Positions 9,849-22,149 of a stretch of DNA of 64,000 nucleotides are shown here, piece after piece; positions within the stretch are counted from its first letter, which is position 1; every line of letters begins with the position of its first letter. Origin of the DNA: Isochrysis galbana (Eukaryota > Haptophyta > Isochrysidales > Isochrysidaceae); assembly GCA_018136815.1 (NCBI GenBank), contig CM030936.1:578831-642830 (forward strand), written 5' to 3'. Both the position numbers and the translations under genes were made by a program. The notes beneath the pieces were generated by a model, which saw only the letters and a list, made by a program, of their open reading frames with translations, ran no database searches and was not told where the DNA came from.

Positions 9849-10727
9849 ATGGCGGAGGCCGAGTGGTACTATATCGACGCGGAGCAGAACTACGTAGGAC
9901 CGATCGACACGGGCGGGCTGCACGAGCTGATTGCGGGTCAGTTCGTCCTGCCTGACACCTACGTGTGGGCGCAGCACCTCGAGGGGTGGGAGCAAGTGGC
10001 AGCAGTGGCCGAGCTCGCAGTGGGCGCCCCTCGGCCAAAGGCTGCAGACTCCTCTGCGGCGCTCAGCTCGTCGCCTCGCGTGTCGCCGCGCTCGAACTTG
10101 CCGCCGCCGCCGAGCACTGGAACCTCGCCGCCCGCGCCACCCGCGCAGAGCCCGCGCTCCGATGGCACCCCAGCAAAGCTCATCTCACGCGCCTCGAGGC
10201 TCTCCTCCTCAGCCATTGGCTCGGGGTCATCGAAGCCGACGGAGACGCCGTCGGCCGATGCGGTCGACAGCGTGCCGCGGCCGGGACGGCCGCGGATTGA
10301 CGGGGCACCCGACGGCGACGACCCGTGGGACGATGCGCTCGGCTTGCGCATCCTGGACGCGAACCGGAGAGTGCGGGCCATCATTAGCGCTGACGGTGAG
10401 GTCAAGGACTACGAGGGCACAACCCTCGCCTTCATCGAGCCAAATGGCGAGGTGGGCAGCCCGCAGATGGAATTTCTAGGCACAATGCATCAGGCCTCGG
10501 GGCAAGTGATCGATCGCTCGGATGACGTGATCGGCGAGGTTGACCAGGGACGTGGCTACGTCAAGAACTCGCAGGGGAGTGTCATTGCGGAGGTGACACG
10601 CGAGGGCATCGTCTCAGGCAACGGGCAGCGCACGGCGGGTTACCTCCAGGGGTTCACTTATGACAACATGTACCAAATCGCCGCGTACGTGCTGCTCGTC
10701 GACTCCGACTTTGTGGCCGGCTACTGA
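9849..10727 (+). CDS. GYF_2-domain protein with beta-rich C-terminal repeats
   Basis: Single exon, 292 aa, starting at the ATG that opens directly into WYYIDAEQNYVGPI. Residues about 5-60 match the GYF_2 (DUF4339) pattern W-Y-Y...GP....L..LI..G...P.T.VW......W. This fold usually binds proline-rich peptides. A Ser/Pro-rich linker (about 65-165) follows. The C-terminal part (170-285) alternates short strands and Gly-Asp turns (ANRRVRAIISADGEVKDYEG, QVIDRSDDVIGEVD, SQGSVIAEV), like repeats in some bacterial and algal proteins of unknown role. Unlike most neighbours its leader is purine-rich. Cellular function unknown. Confidence 0.7.
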   Translation: MAEAEWYYIDAEQNYVGPIDTGGLHELIAGQFVLPDTYVWAQHLEGWEQVAAVAELAVGAPRPKAADSSAALSSSPRVSPRSNLPPPPSTGTSPPAPPAQSPRSDGTPAKLISRASRLSSSAIGSGSSKPTETPSADAVDSVPRPGRPRIDGAPDGDDPWDDALGLRILDANRRVRAIISADGEVKDYEGTTLAFIEPNGEVGSPQMEFLGTMHQASGQVIDRSDDVIGEVDQGRGYVKNSQGSVIAEVTREGIVSGNGQRTAGYLQGFTYDNMYQIAAYVLLVDSDFVAGY

Positions 10728-11739
10728 TGTTGTGCTACCTAAGCTCGGGCGCAAGAGGGTGAGGGCGCCTCTTTGCGCCGTGGGATAGCAGCTGGCAAGC
10801 CTGCCTGCGTTGTGCGCTGAAGGTGACGCTCATGCATATCTCCGGTAGGCGGATCAAGGCTAGCGGTGCGGAGATGAGGCAGCATCTGCATGAGCTGATG
10901 GCATCATCCACACCTGCAGCCCCTCTCGCCGCATGGAGACAATCCCCCGTCCAATCACAGCCATCTTCTGTCACGAAGAACGTGCATGCCTAGCATGCTG
11001 CCCATTGCAGATGATCTAGGTTTGTCCGTCACGCATTGACGGCGTCCGAGCCATGGCCCCTGGGCCACCGGCGCGCCCACTCTCGCAAGATGCACGATTA
11101 CGTTTGAAGTCGCAAGCCTACTATCGCCGACTTGTCCTAAAGATGCTATGCCGCCACCGCCTACACACTGTGTACGCCTGTGCGCTACACGTGTGCCCTG
11201 GCCTTCTTTTCCATTGGTCTCTCGAGCGACTATTCAAGATGTATCGAGAGTTCGCCACGGCAGGGGCTCCCAAGTCACCGAGGTCCCACCCGTATACCGA
11301 CTTGGTATGTGCATCTAGACTCAGTTGTGATGGCCGGCATCAAATTCCTGCGTATGTGGAGGTCAAATGAGCCACACGAAGCGTTTCGGATGTTTGGTGT
11401 CTAGCCTCGGACCTGGTGCCATCAGTTCCGTGTCACTAGTTTTTCTGGACGTGAAATGCGTGTTGATATGCGCGCATTCTTTTCACTGTCATCTTCGCAT
11501 GAGATGCATCGAGCCGCCAAGACCTGTGCCCACGGCAGTGAGTACATTGTACGTGTATGTGCTGCGTGCGCCATGTGTGTTGCTGCGGGTATGCTCTGGC
11601 GTCTGTGGGAGAAGTTGTGAGCGAGATGGGGGCCTATGGGAGATGGGAGTGTCTGGAGTGTGGAGGCTGTGGAGGGTGGTGTGGTGTGTGTGCTGCAGCA
11701 TGGCTGTCAACATGGAGAGTTCTGTCGCGCTGATCGTGG
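10728..11739. other. Region without a convincing gene
   Basis: Several 70-140-codon ORFs occur on both strands, none with a recognisable domain. Possible splice signals on the minus strand near 11515-11540 could continue the candidate at 11740-12189, but I could not build a consistent model. Confidence 0.3.
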
Positions 11740-12189
11740 TGTTGTGGGGGCGTGGCGCGGTGGCTCCGGCTCCGGTGTGCACCTGGCTGGGCGGGTCGTC
11801 CTGACGAGGTCGCTTCGGCGACATCGGCGTATCCATGAGCAGATCGTCCATCTCGTAGGGGTCGGCGGCGGGGGGAGGGGGGAGCGGCGCGCGCTCGATG
11901 ACCCTATCAGTTTACAGATAGTTGGGCGAGCCAGAGAGTAGAGCGTGATTTCTGGCCAATGCCAGTGCCTGTTGCCAGCGGCATCACGCTTGCGCTCCGT
12001 TTGATAGGCGGTGCGCCCTGCCTCTGCCTATGCCCTGCACCACGCCGCCGCCGCTTCCTCGTGCTGATGCCGCTTGGCAGCGAGCAGCTTTGCCCGTGCC
12101 CGTGCCTCCTGCTCGTGACGTGATAGCGCGCATCGTGCAGGGTCCGCGCGATCGAGAATCGTGGCGGGAAGCGTCACGACCAGCGCCAT
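11740..12189 (-). CDS. Candidate split gene, unrecognised
   Basis: On the minus strand an ATG at 12189 opens about 50 codons rich in Ala, Arg and His that read as a helix (ALSRHEQEARARAKLLAAKR), ending near 12042. A second open segment from 11851 begins MDDLLMDTPMSPKRPRQDD and ends at CAG|GTGCAC near 11780. The two may be exons of one protein, with further exons to the left. Support is codon periodicity and splice-like borders only, and no homologue is recognised. Confidence 0.3.
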
Positions 12190-12933
12190 GCGGGTGTGCG
12201 AGTGCGGGCGAGCAGGCTAGGTATAGGTATGTGCATGGCCTCTACTGCCCAGGGAGGCTGCAAGGAAGGCCCATAGCAGCCGCTGGAGGCCTCTGTGCCC
12301 TGGGCGTGCGCCGAGCTCCCGAGCTCCCGCGTACGCCGAGCCCCCGGCCACCTTCATTCATGTGGGGGCCGGCCAGCCAAAAACATTGGGTCTACAGCCC
12401 CGCCTAGCCCCACTGCGGACAACCTAAAATTGGGTTTTAGGGCACTAGAGCTCTACGAGGGTAACCTTCATCTGATATCAACTTCTCCATTCGTCTAATT
12501 TTAGGACACTCTCTTCATCCCTCTCCTCTCCACCTCTCTCTTGTTTGTGCGCTCGATACATAATTTAGCGTGGCGATTGATCTATAGTGGCCGCAGGCCA
12601 AGCAGCTGGATTGAAACGGCCGCACCGCCCTGCGCTACCCCCTCTAAATCCTCTATTTTATCGGGTTTTCTTCTCTCTACTCTCGGATAGAAGTGCGCTC
12701 TCTCAGCATCGGACATGTAACTCTCGTCTCTCTCCTCTCCCTCTCTCTCTCCTCTCCCGCGCGCAATGCCCCTTGCCTCTCCCAACCTTCAACTCCCCTC
12801 TCCCTTCCTCTTTCTTTCCTCTATTCTCCCCTACTTCCCCTGTCCCTCCGCTGGCCCCTCTCTCTCCCTCCTTTTTTCCCCCCCGCCACCCTTTCCCCCC
12901 TTCCCCCCCCTCTCCCCTCCTCCCCTCTCGGCC
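12190..12933. promoter_or_regulatory. Spacer with pyrimidine-rich leader of the PHD gene
   Basis: Nothing coding is evident. From about 12720 to the ATG at 12934 the sense strand is almost pure C/T. The same arrangement precedes most other genes in the window. Confidence 0.45.
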
Positions 12934-13118
12934 ATGGCTGCCGCGCCGGAAGGCCCAGCCCTCCGTCTTTCCACTGAGCTTCTCCGGCCACGATGCACGA
13001 CGGCGCGGCTGATGGAGTACTGCGGGTTCGGTGGCGACGAGGAGTTCGCGCAGCAGGCCGTCGCAGGTCTACCCGTGCCTGCGCAGGCCCAAATGCCCTA
13101 CACACAGACTCCACAGAC

Positions 13119-13202
<84 letters not shown>

Positions 13203-16200
13203 GGGAGGTAGGGAAGGGAAGAAGGGAAGGAGGGAGGGAGGGAAGGAGCGTGAACACACAGCCCTTGGCGCCTCAGTTGGCCCACAGGCATGCTCAGCTA
13301 GCTGCTGCGCACCAGAACCTGTTGCCGGGACATCGGCACAGCCGGCAGCGCAAGAGAGCTGCCAGCCCGCGCACGGCATCTGTGCCACCTGCACCATCTG
13401 GAATGCCCCCTACCCCCCGCGTCCCCTTCCCCTCGTGGAGAGAGCGCCAGGCTGCCGTTGCGTCCCCTGAGGTGTGGCTGCAGTGATGGCGTAGCTGGCT
13501 GGAGTGGCTGACTGTGACCCCCCTCACAACGCAGACAGCGCATGGGCGACGCGCACCGGGGGTTCAAAGACCACCGCCGCTGCACTCGCCTGCGCCGCAG
13601 GTACGCCTAGGCTCTCGCGCCTGCGCGCAGCGTACCCAAACCGCACGGCCAGAGCGCATGTGCCAGCCTCCTCAATGCGGCCAGAGCGCATGTGCCAGCC
13701 TCCTCTATGCCGCCAACAGCTCGGCTGTGCAAATTCCACCTCGCAGCGAGACCCGAAGACACGAATGACGACTTCTGCCACGCCTGCGGTGGCGGCGGTG
13801 ACCTGTTGCTCTGCGATCGCTGCGACCGCTCATACCACATGTACTGCCTCGAACCACCCATCCAGACAGCGCCAGATGGAGAGTGGCACTGCCCGGTGTG
13901 TACTGCGCAACCTACAAGTGGTCTCGGCCCAATGCCACGTCTGCATCTCGCATGCCCTGGTGTCCCTTTGAGGCGCTCACGGTTTGCTGCCCTTCTAGGT
14001 CCACTCCGGCACAAGGAGGAATGTCAACAAGGAGCTGTCCTCCCTGACTCGAGAAGTGGACGAGTCGCGTGAAAAGGAAATGGGGTACCGGCAGCCACGA
14101 GTCGATGCAAGCAAGTACCAGGCAGTGGTTCCGGCAATCCTGCCTCTCGAGAAGAGGGCGGCAATGCGAAAATTCGACGCGTCGGCGCCGCTTTGGTTGC
14201 CCGGCCGCGTGTCAGTCATAGAGCTCATCAGGTTGCTGGCCTTCAGTCACCGTCTGGTCGAGTGCAGCTTCTCATCTCCACTACTCTTCAACGAGCAGGC
14301 CATGGTGCACCTGCACATTTGTGAATATCAGACAGACCTCGCAAAGCACATGATGCTAGAGGCCTGGAGGCTCATAGAGGCGCTGCCTGCGCTACAGCGC
14401 GATGAAATCCGCACTCTTGGTCATTCCGACGGAGATCTGCTCATGGCTGTGCTCTATGAGGCGCATGGCGGTACGCATCGGCCGTGGCATATACCACGTG
14501 GCGCACCTACGTGCGAGGTCCCGCTTCCTAGAGCGTTGCAGGGCGTGCAGCTGACCAGGCCGAGTGGGGGGACGCCACAGGTCTCGGAGAAGGAGCAAGA
14601 GTGGCATAACGCACGCCTCGCAGGCGCTAGACATTGGCAGGCCGAAGTCGACGGCGCGCTAATAGGCACTTCAGTCTCACTGGAGCGCATAGCAGAGCTC
14701 GTTCAGTCGGGTGCCCGTATGCTCGGGGTCGATGGCTCTGTCCTCCTCGTTACGAGCTCGCCCGCCGCTGACGGGCTGCCGTCAGCGGCCTTGGCACCAG
14801 CCCAAAGCGTCTCAGAAGATGATGGATCGGATGCGTGCGACGCTGCTTTATTCAGACTTGTTGGCCTAGCTGTGCAAGAGCGCGCGTCGAGGCGTTGGTG
14901 TCAGCAGCATACCGTCGCGTTGAACTCCCCGCAACCCCTTGACGTCATGCGCAAAGCCTTGGCCGCAGCGGGGACCTTGATGTTGCCACTGAACGAGGTC
15001 GAATCACTGCGCTCGCGTCTGGCGGAGTGCGAGAGGTGGTTGGCCAGCGCATCCAAAATCCAGGACGCCCTATGTGACCTGCGCGAGGTTCAGGATCTCC
15101 ACCGAGACGCGGAGGCGCTGCGGTTACAGGCGCCTGAAGTGACGGCATTGCGCAACCGCGTCGCCGCTTGCAAGCGCTGGATGGTGCGCGTGCACTCCGA
15201 CCTCCTGCGGCGAACATCCTCGCGAGGTCGCCCGTCGACCAAGCTAACCGAGTCGGAGGCGCAGGGGCTCATCGACGAGATATCAGAATTGAGGGTGCGC
15301 GTGGATGAGGTCGACATGGTGAAGGCGCGCCTCCACGAGGCGTCGGAATGGAAGGTGGCCGTCGGCGCAGCGCTGTCGGTGACATCGGGCATCGATTCCA
15401 ACGCCATGACTGACATGAGCCGGCTGCTCGCCCAGGGGGAAGAGCTGAATCTTGCCCTTGATGATATGGCAGCGCTTGAGACGCGCGTCGCTGCAAACAC
15501 GGCCTGGGTGGACAAAGCGAGAGCTCTCCTCGCAGGATCTCCTGATGCTGCCGTTCTCTCCAAGGCGATGGCCGACGGGCGCAAGCTCGGATTGGCCCTG
15601 CCTGAGATGGACCAAATGAATTTGCTCCTGCAAGAGTCGCTGTGGGCCAAGCAGGCGCAGCGGGCGCTGGATGAGCCGGTCGAGCTGGCATTTCTGGAGA
15701 GGCTGACGGAGCAGGCGTCGAAGCATCCCGCGGGCCGTAGCGCATCCATCGGCCGCGAATTGAAGAGGAAGCTGGGCGTGGGCAAGGATTGGGCGGTCAA
15801 GCTCGACGAGGCGCTTTCAGGTCGACCCTCGCTGCGTGATGCGAGTGTGATGGTATCCGAAGTGGATAGCTACCGCATCCTCTTCCCGCAACTGAGCGAG
15901 TTGCGTAAAGCCGTTGCGATCGGAAAGGCGTGGCAGGAACAGGCGCGGAGGGTGCAGGCAAAGCAGACACGAGGTGCTAGCACACGTGCCACGCTCTCAG
16001 ATCTTGAGCGGATCCTTGCCGTAGGGCTCGACTTGGCGCTTGTAGTGCCTGAAGTCAGTCTCCTTGCGATGCAGGTGCGCACCTAATGCCCCCTCCCCCC
16101 CCCCCCCCCCCCCGGCCATCTCCGGGCTCTGTCATCTCGCCCCCAGCCCGGACTCATCACTACGGTCAATACAAATTCACGCCAATGCTGCTCAGTGCGT

Positions 16201-19200
16201 GCTTCTCGTTGATGTGGCAACCATAAGCCACAGCCGCTCGCCTCCTCCTACCCTTCGGCCTGGCAGGTTCGTGAGGCTTCCGACTGGGCGAAGAGCGCGG
16301 ACGCTGCGCTGCTGAACTCGGCATCGGTGTGCGGCGTGGAGATCACAGACCCAGCTTCTCTAGTGCCTCAACCCTCAATTGGCTCCTCTTGTTGCGCCTT
16401 GCCGACCGACCCCAGGACTGCCTCGAGCTCGTCCGAACTGTCCGGTGCTGGGGTACCCACATCCTCGAGCGTATCCGCCGCGCTCGCTACAGAGATCGCC
16501 ACGGCCGCAAGCGAGATGGATGAGCTCTTGTTTCGGGCGGAGGGCCTCACGGCGTCAGTGCCCACTGCGGCAGTGCTACGAATCGCGAGATGGCGGTTGC
16601 GGTTGCGTGAGCTCAGCGCGAGCAGTAAGGGGGAGGCGAAGCTTGCCGATTTTCAGAAGCTGATCCAAGAGGCGGAAGAGTTGGGTTTGCGCGTGCTGCC
16701 GACACCAGCCGAGTCCTCAACCTTAACCACAGACGGCCTATTGGCGGCCGGCGACAAAGCTGAGGCGACTGCCACTCACGACGGCGGGGAACACGCCAAT
16801 GGGACTGGGGTGCCTCTCCGACAGTCGCTGAGACGCTCGGCCCGCGCGACCTCGCCCACGCTCTCCGATACAGTTCCCGTGGCGGTGGCCCGGGCAGACT
16901 CCTCGGATACGTCCACCACATGGAAGAACCTGTACTTAACGGACATGCGCATCGGCGCACAAGCTCGAAAAGAGATTGACGCTGCGAGTAGGGAGCTCGG
17001 CGTGCTCTCTCGCCTCGTGTCGCAGTGCGAGGAATGGGAAGAGGAGGCCAATATGATGCTGTCATCGGAGAGGGTTGATGTGGAGCAGCTCGAGGCGCTG
17101 CTGAGACGAGGGGGCGAGTTGCCCATTGCCACCGAGGTGTGACACGCGCGCTAGAGTCATCCTCGGCCCCACGCGTATCTGCCCAGCTGGCCTCGATGGG
17201 CGCCATATCCTGTAGCTGACGTTCCCTCGCGAATCACCCCCTTCGCAGACCCGCGAGTACCTTGCCACCACATTTGAGGTCGCGCAAAGGTGGGTTGCGC
17301 AAGCTAGCGCTCTGCTGTCCCCGGGCTCCAGACTTGAGGACTTGCAGCGTCTGCTCAAGGATAGCGCGAAGGTTAACCTCCATTCGGACGCAATGGAGGC
17401 GTTGCGGGAGCGAGCGGATGAGGGCAAGGCGTGGCTGAATGAGCTCAAAGACCTCTACGAGGACTGTGGTATCGAGCTCGATAACGTGGCCAGTGTGCTG
17501 AGATCCGATAAGCAGGAGCTGTATTGTGTGTGCAGGCAGCCCGACGACTTGCGGCGGCTGATGCTTGCCTGCGACAGTTGCGAAATGTGGTATCACATGC
17601 ACTGTGTAGGAGTGCCCAACGCAAGGGGGAGGGCGATGGACAACGAGGAATTCTTGTGCCCGAAGTGCGCCAAGCTTCGAGGCCAAGCATATAAGTACGA
17701 GCTCCGCTGCAAGAAGCCTCCACACAAGGACACTCCACGTGCGGCGACAGTGGCGGCACTGCTACGAAAGGCTGATCGCCTTCGTGTCTCCATCGAAGAG
17801 GTCGATTTGCTGCGTGCAGCCCTGGCATCGTGTCGGAAGTGGGATGCTCGTGTCCAGCCCGAGCTGCTCGCGGCACTACCGCCGAATTGGGCAGTGCAGC
17901 GCGTGGGCGGCGGCGGACACAACTATGAGCCCCCGCTATGGGCGACGGTGAGCTCGGCACTTCAGGCAAGGTTGTTCGACGAAGGCGAGGTCTTTCGTGT
18001 AGAACCAGAAGTGATGACACTTCTCAAGGGGTGGAAAGTCAGGAGGGCCTTGCATGCCGCGAGGGGGCTACCACCATGGCCAGAGAGTGCAAGTGCCACG
18101 GCCGGTGTCGTCAAGGCGGAGTCGCAGCTATGCGGCTCATCCAATGTGCACTTGGAGGCCCCCTCGACGACTGGCTTGCTACTCGCCAACGAGACCTCGT
18201 TAGAGTGCGGTGAGACCAAGCTTGAAAGCAATACCATTGGCGGTGGCATCCCTCCCGCACGGCCTACTGCTGTGGCCACGAGTTCTCAGTTGCAGCCACC
18301 TTCTGCCGCACTTCCACGTACCTTGCCCGGAGCCTCGTGCATGATGGCGTCACAGGGACCTGCGCCGCAACCATTTGGTTTGGACATTGTTGCACTGAAG
18401 ACGGCACTAGAAGATGCCGTCGAAGAAGGCGTGACTGAGTTGGAGGAAGATGGCGAGGACCCAGAGAATCCAACGACGCAGACGATTGCGCCCGTGAAGG
18501 CGGATGCGCCAGAGTTTTCCAGCCATGCGCGCGAGCCGTGGGCATCGCTATATGCGAGGGAGATGACGAGCATCCAGACGGACATCGCGGATGCACGCCG
18601 NNNNNNNNNNNNNNNNNNNNNNNNNNNNNNNNNNNNNNNNNNNNNNNNNNNNNNNNNNNNNNNNNNNNNNNNNNNNNNNNNNNNNNNNNNNNNNNNNNNN
18701 TTTCGTGCGGGAATCTCAACGGTGGGTTAAGGAGGCTGCGGCTTTCGCCAAGAGCCAAAGCGCCCTTGACCCGCAGAAGCTAATTCGCCTCATCGAGAGA
18801 GCGCGTAGCGCGTCCATCAAACTGCCAGCGATGTCGGCACTCGAGGAGCGCGCGTTCAAGCTGAAGAAATGGGTGACCGCAACCGAGGGTGCGCTCGGCA
18901 AGGCGGAGGAGGCGGCGGCGCAGCAGAGCGCAGCAGGCGTCACACTCGACGAACTGCTCCAACTACACGCTGAGGGCTTGCGGCTGCGCCTCATCGGCGA
19001 TACGTGGGAGACACTGGTGTCCACACTGAACGCTATCTGCCGCGGGCTTGACGAGGTGAAGGACTCCTTGGTCCACTTTACGGACGGGAAACGCGCGAAG
19101 GAAGCCGTGATCGACCTGATGGACCTGGGCGTCTCGCTCCCCGTCGACGGAGTGCTGTCTCAGACCCTCGTCGTGCTTCAAGAGTACATGGCAGACCAAC

Positions 19201-19979
19201 CGCGGATGGCTGGCGGCAGGGCTGGGCTTGCCGGCGATGGGTTGCCTGCAGGAGGCTGTTCATCTCTCCCTGGCACGAATGGCACCGGCCCGCACACGGC
19301 GCACGGAATGCAGCCGCACTCACCGGCCAACCTGCCGCACCTCTTAAGCGGGCAAGTGTCAAGCGGGACACAGCCATGCATCCATGAAGAAGACTCCAGC
19401 GTTCAGCCGGCGCTGCGCACATCCTCCCTCGGCGAGCCGAGGATGAAGACGGGGCTGCATGGTTTGCCGGCTAGCAAGGTGTCGGGTGCGCCCATTCGCG
19501 TTTGGTACGACGAGAATGGGTCGCTCACGTCCTACAACGGGGTAGCGGAGGCGTCCAACCCCACGAAAGGGCTGAAAGTCCGTCTCATAGGCTTTGGGAA
19601 ACGGGAATGGCTTACCGACGAGGACGAGTGGGAATGGCTCCCGGGGGCCGGCGACCCGTCCGGACCTTGGCCGCTAGAGAAATTTTTCGGCGAGCATCTC
19701 CGGCACGGCCTCATCAAGCTGGAAAAAGTAGCAGAGAAGCTACGCTCGCTTGCGGCTGCCACCGAGCCACCGTCATCCGGCAAAGCCGCCGGGAAACGCA
19801 CCAGCGGCGCTGCCGAGGGCGGAGAACGCAAACGATCAAGAGCGGGAGAGGGTTCTAGGGTTAAAGGGGTTGGTGTGCGACAGCGCAAGCCGGCCGGTGG
19901 CCAAGCAATCGCTAGGGCTGGAAGCGCCGCTGAAACAGCCTCTGTGGAAGACGCCGGCGCCAAGCGACGAAAGCGGTGA
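12934..19979 (+). CDS. PHD-finger / PLU-1-like chromatin protein (KDM5-related, no JmjC seen)
   Basis: A multi-exon gene interrupted by the N gap at 18601-18700. The first PHD finger lies at about 13770-13905 ([20 protein letters not shown] ... WHCPVC). A long helical region follows (14056-16078, 16270-17140, 17252-17500, 17700-18080), built of repeated L..RV....W...A...L units like the PLU-1 region of KDM5/JARID1. A second PHD sits at 17521-17675 (YCVCRQPD...[15 protein letters not shown]). After the gap helical repeats resume, then a Tudor-like stretch ([10 protein letters not shown]...[13 protein letters not shown]) and a basic tail to the stop at 19979. KDM5 enzymes order PHD1-JmjC-zinc finger-PLU-1-PHD2. 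Here no JmjC is found between PHD1 and PLU-1, so a reader/scaffold role is inferred. Exons before the first PHD are unresolved; a (GA)n tract (13120-13198) lies in an early intron. Confidence 0.7.
13120..13198 (+). repeat. (GA)n microsatellite in an early intron
   Basis: About 38 GA dinucleotides inside the PHD gene. ORFs of Arg-Glu repeats through it are artefacts. Confidence 0.9.
13648..13711 (+). repeat. 32-bp tandem duplication before the PHD exon
   Basis: Two adjacent copies of GCCAGAGCGCATGTGCCAGC plus CTCCTC(A/T)ATGC just upstream of the acceptor for the first PHD exon. Confidence 0.7.
18601..18700. other. Assembly gap (100 N)
   Basis: A run of exactly 100 N inside the PHD/PLU-1 gene. 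The true gap length is unknown, so the protein length and frame across it are not determined. Confidence 0.99.
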
Positions 19980-20707
19980 CATAGCGCAGCAGGCTCCCAA
20001 GTGACGACAGCATAGAGGGTTCAACGATGATTGAGGAAAGCGATCGCTGTGAAACAGCTGTGCACAAGTCGGGAACTTTGTGTTTCGGCTCAAGGTCGAC
20101 GTGGAGGCTAATATGTGCCGCTTAGTGGCTGTCATTTAGGGTGGGTGAGTAGGCTGCACGAATAGACGTCGGTGAAAGGGTGGATGACGGATATGGCAAG
20201 TTTGGCGGTGAGATTCGTGCCCACATACTGGTTGTGCTATGCATTCAAAACCACCGCCCGGCTTCGCTCCGCATGCTTGCGCGACGGCTCTTTCACCCGA
20301 CGTGGCTAATGCGGCGACAAGGGCTGACCGTGCAGCTAGTCATCGCAGATAATAATTGACGGCGGATAAGAGAGGCGGCGGCTAATTTTGGTCTGCCGGC
20401 CCAGGTTTCAATTTCTTCAGAATTGCGTTTCGTCTCGCATCGCTCTGCGCATGAGGCGATTGCAGTGAGGTGAGCGGTAAGCGCATCGCATATCGCCGCG
20501 AAGCACATGGTCCTCATCACACCGCGCCCCGTGTGTGCACAACACATCACACAACAACTCGAGGACAAGTCACAAGTCGGATGGCGTGGTCATAGCATTG
20601 GATTGTGGTCATATGTCCGTTCGGCCAGCAGCCCGCACGCCCTTTCGCTATTGCGATACTCCCAGTTATCGATGATCGATGATCGATGCTGACATGTAAT
20701 TAATATC
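19980..20707. other. Intergenic, nothing recognised
   Basis: Downstream flank of the PHD gene. There are short ORFs only and no repeat matches elsewhere in the window. Confidence 0.4.
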
Positions 20708-21900
20708 AACTAAGTTTATACTTAGTTCAGCATGGGGGGGCGCCTCGCGTCCCCCCTCTCAGGCACCAATTCCCCTCCGGGGGGCCTGTCGGCCTGTCGG
20801 TCAACCCCAAGCTCTGCCTTCTGGCATGAGCAGGGCATTCATCACAACAACCCAGACCCCCAGTGGGCGCGGGTCGCGAGCCGCACTCCCAGGCCCGCAT
20901 GGGCCTGCTCTCATACTGACTCCCCCCCCCACCCCTGGTCGCCAGGCAGACAGGGGCCTCTGGGTGGCACCCAAGGCCAGCGAGCCTTCTGGCATGAGCA
21001 GGGCATTCATCACAACAACCCAGACCCCTAGTGGGCGCGGGTCGCGAGCCGCACTCCCAGGCCCGCATGGGCCTGCTCTCGTACTGACTCCCCCCCCCAC
21101 CCCTAGTCGCCAGGCAGACAGGGGCCTCTGGGTGGCACCCAAGGCCAGCGAGGCGAGCGAGGGAGAGGCAGGGGGGGCCAGGGGCTGAGCCCTAGCCTCC
21201 ACTGCCCCCTGAGCTGCCCTTGCTGGCCCACTGGGTGCCCCTGAAGGACCTCTGAGAGCAGGCCGTGGCGCGCCGCATGGCGTGCGCTTGGCAGAGGTTG
21301 AGCGCTTACGCCCCGGGCCCCGGAAGATGGGGCTGGCTCAAACCTGTGGCCTGTGGCGCGCGTGGGAAGCACGTTGAAGATAGAACTTCCATGCTCTCCC
21401 TCCGCGGCCTCCTGCCCCTTTGCCTCTGCATCCTCCTCCTCCGCCAGAGTGCGCTGCCCTCTGTTGCCGTTGAGGAGCAGCCCCCACTGATGCGCAAGTG
21501 TCTCGCGCGGTGGCAGCAGTGGTGGTGGTGGTGGCGCGTCCGAGCGTTCCGCGGCGATGGCGATGGGATCTGCTGCGGCCGAGCGCGAGGCGCGGTCGGG
21601 GTTGGGGTTGGCGGTGGCGCGCATGGGGGGGGGGGGGGGGGGGGGCAATCGCGGCCGCCGCAAAGGCGCAGACGACGGCACTGAGCGCTCGCTACGATGC
21701 CAGCGAGCGCGTGGGGAGTGTAGCGAAGTGGCAAAAAAAAGGGTAGAAAGTATAAAGTGTACAGGTAAAAGTAGAAAGAGCCCCGGTATCCCTGTGCCTG
21801 TGTTTCCCACTGTGTTTCACTGTGTTTCTTCAATGGCCAAACACAGGCTGTTTTTGCTGTGTTTGGAAGCAGACCCCACTGTGTTTCACAAGTAGGCTCA
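20708..21900 (+). repeat. GC-rich dispersed repeat family A, long copy
   Basis: Starts with the palindrome AACTAAGT..ATACTTAGTT, then ATGGGGGG. A 170-bp block (TCTGGCATGAGCAGGGCATT ... GGCCAGCGAG) is tandemly duplicated at about 20819-21150. The tail GGCCGTGGCGCGCCGCATGG recurs at 54538. Further on, GAGCGCGAGGCGCGGTCGGG and GTGTTTTTC/GTGTTTCACTGTG-type sequence match 44400-44720. No coding potential is credible. Other copies lie at 42345-42420, 44199-44760, 48755-49145 and 54170-54560. Confidence 0.7.
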
Positions 21901-22149
21901 TCGCCCGCCGCTCTGCCGTAATACCGGGGTGGGCACTCCCATCCGCGTACCATACTGTACTCTACCCTTTATACTTATACTACTACTTGACTCCAGCCTG
22001 CCAACACTCCTCCCCGTCGAGTAGGATATAAAGTAAAGAGCGAGAGCCCGCGCCGGGCGGGGGGCAAGACGGATGCCGCCCCCAAGAGGCATGAGAAGAC
22101 GACCGGGTCCATTTCTCACATAAAAGGGGCAGAAATATCTCTCACTCTC

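Noticed and set aside
13031..13486. Arg-Glu repeat proteins around the (GA)n tract
   Set aside because: Microsatellite inside an intron of the PHD gene.
21103..21953. Long minus-strand ORFs in repeat family A
   Set aside because: Equivalent copies at 44.2, 48.8 and 54.2 kb lack the frames; composition follows the GC-rich repeat.
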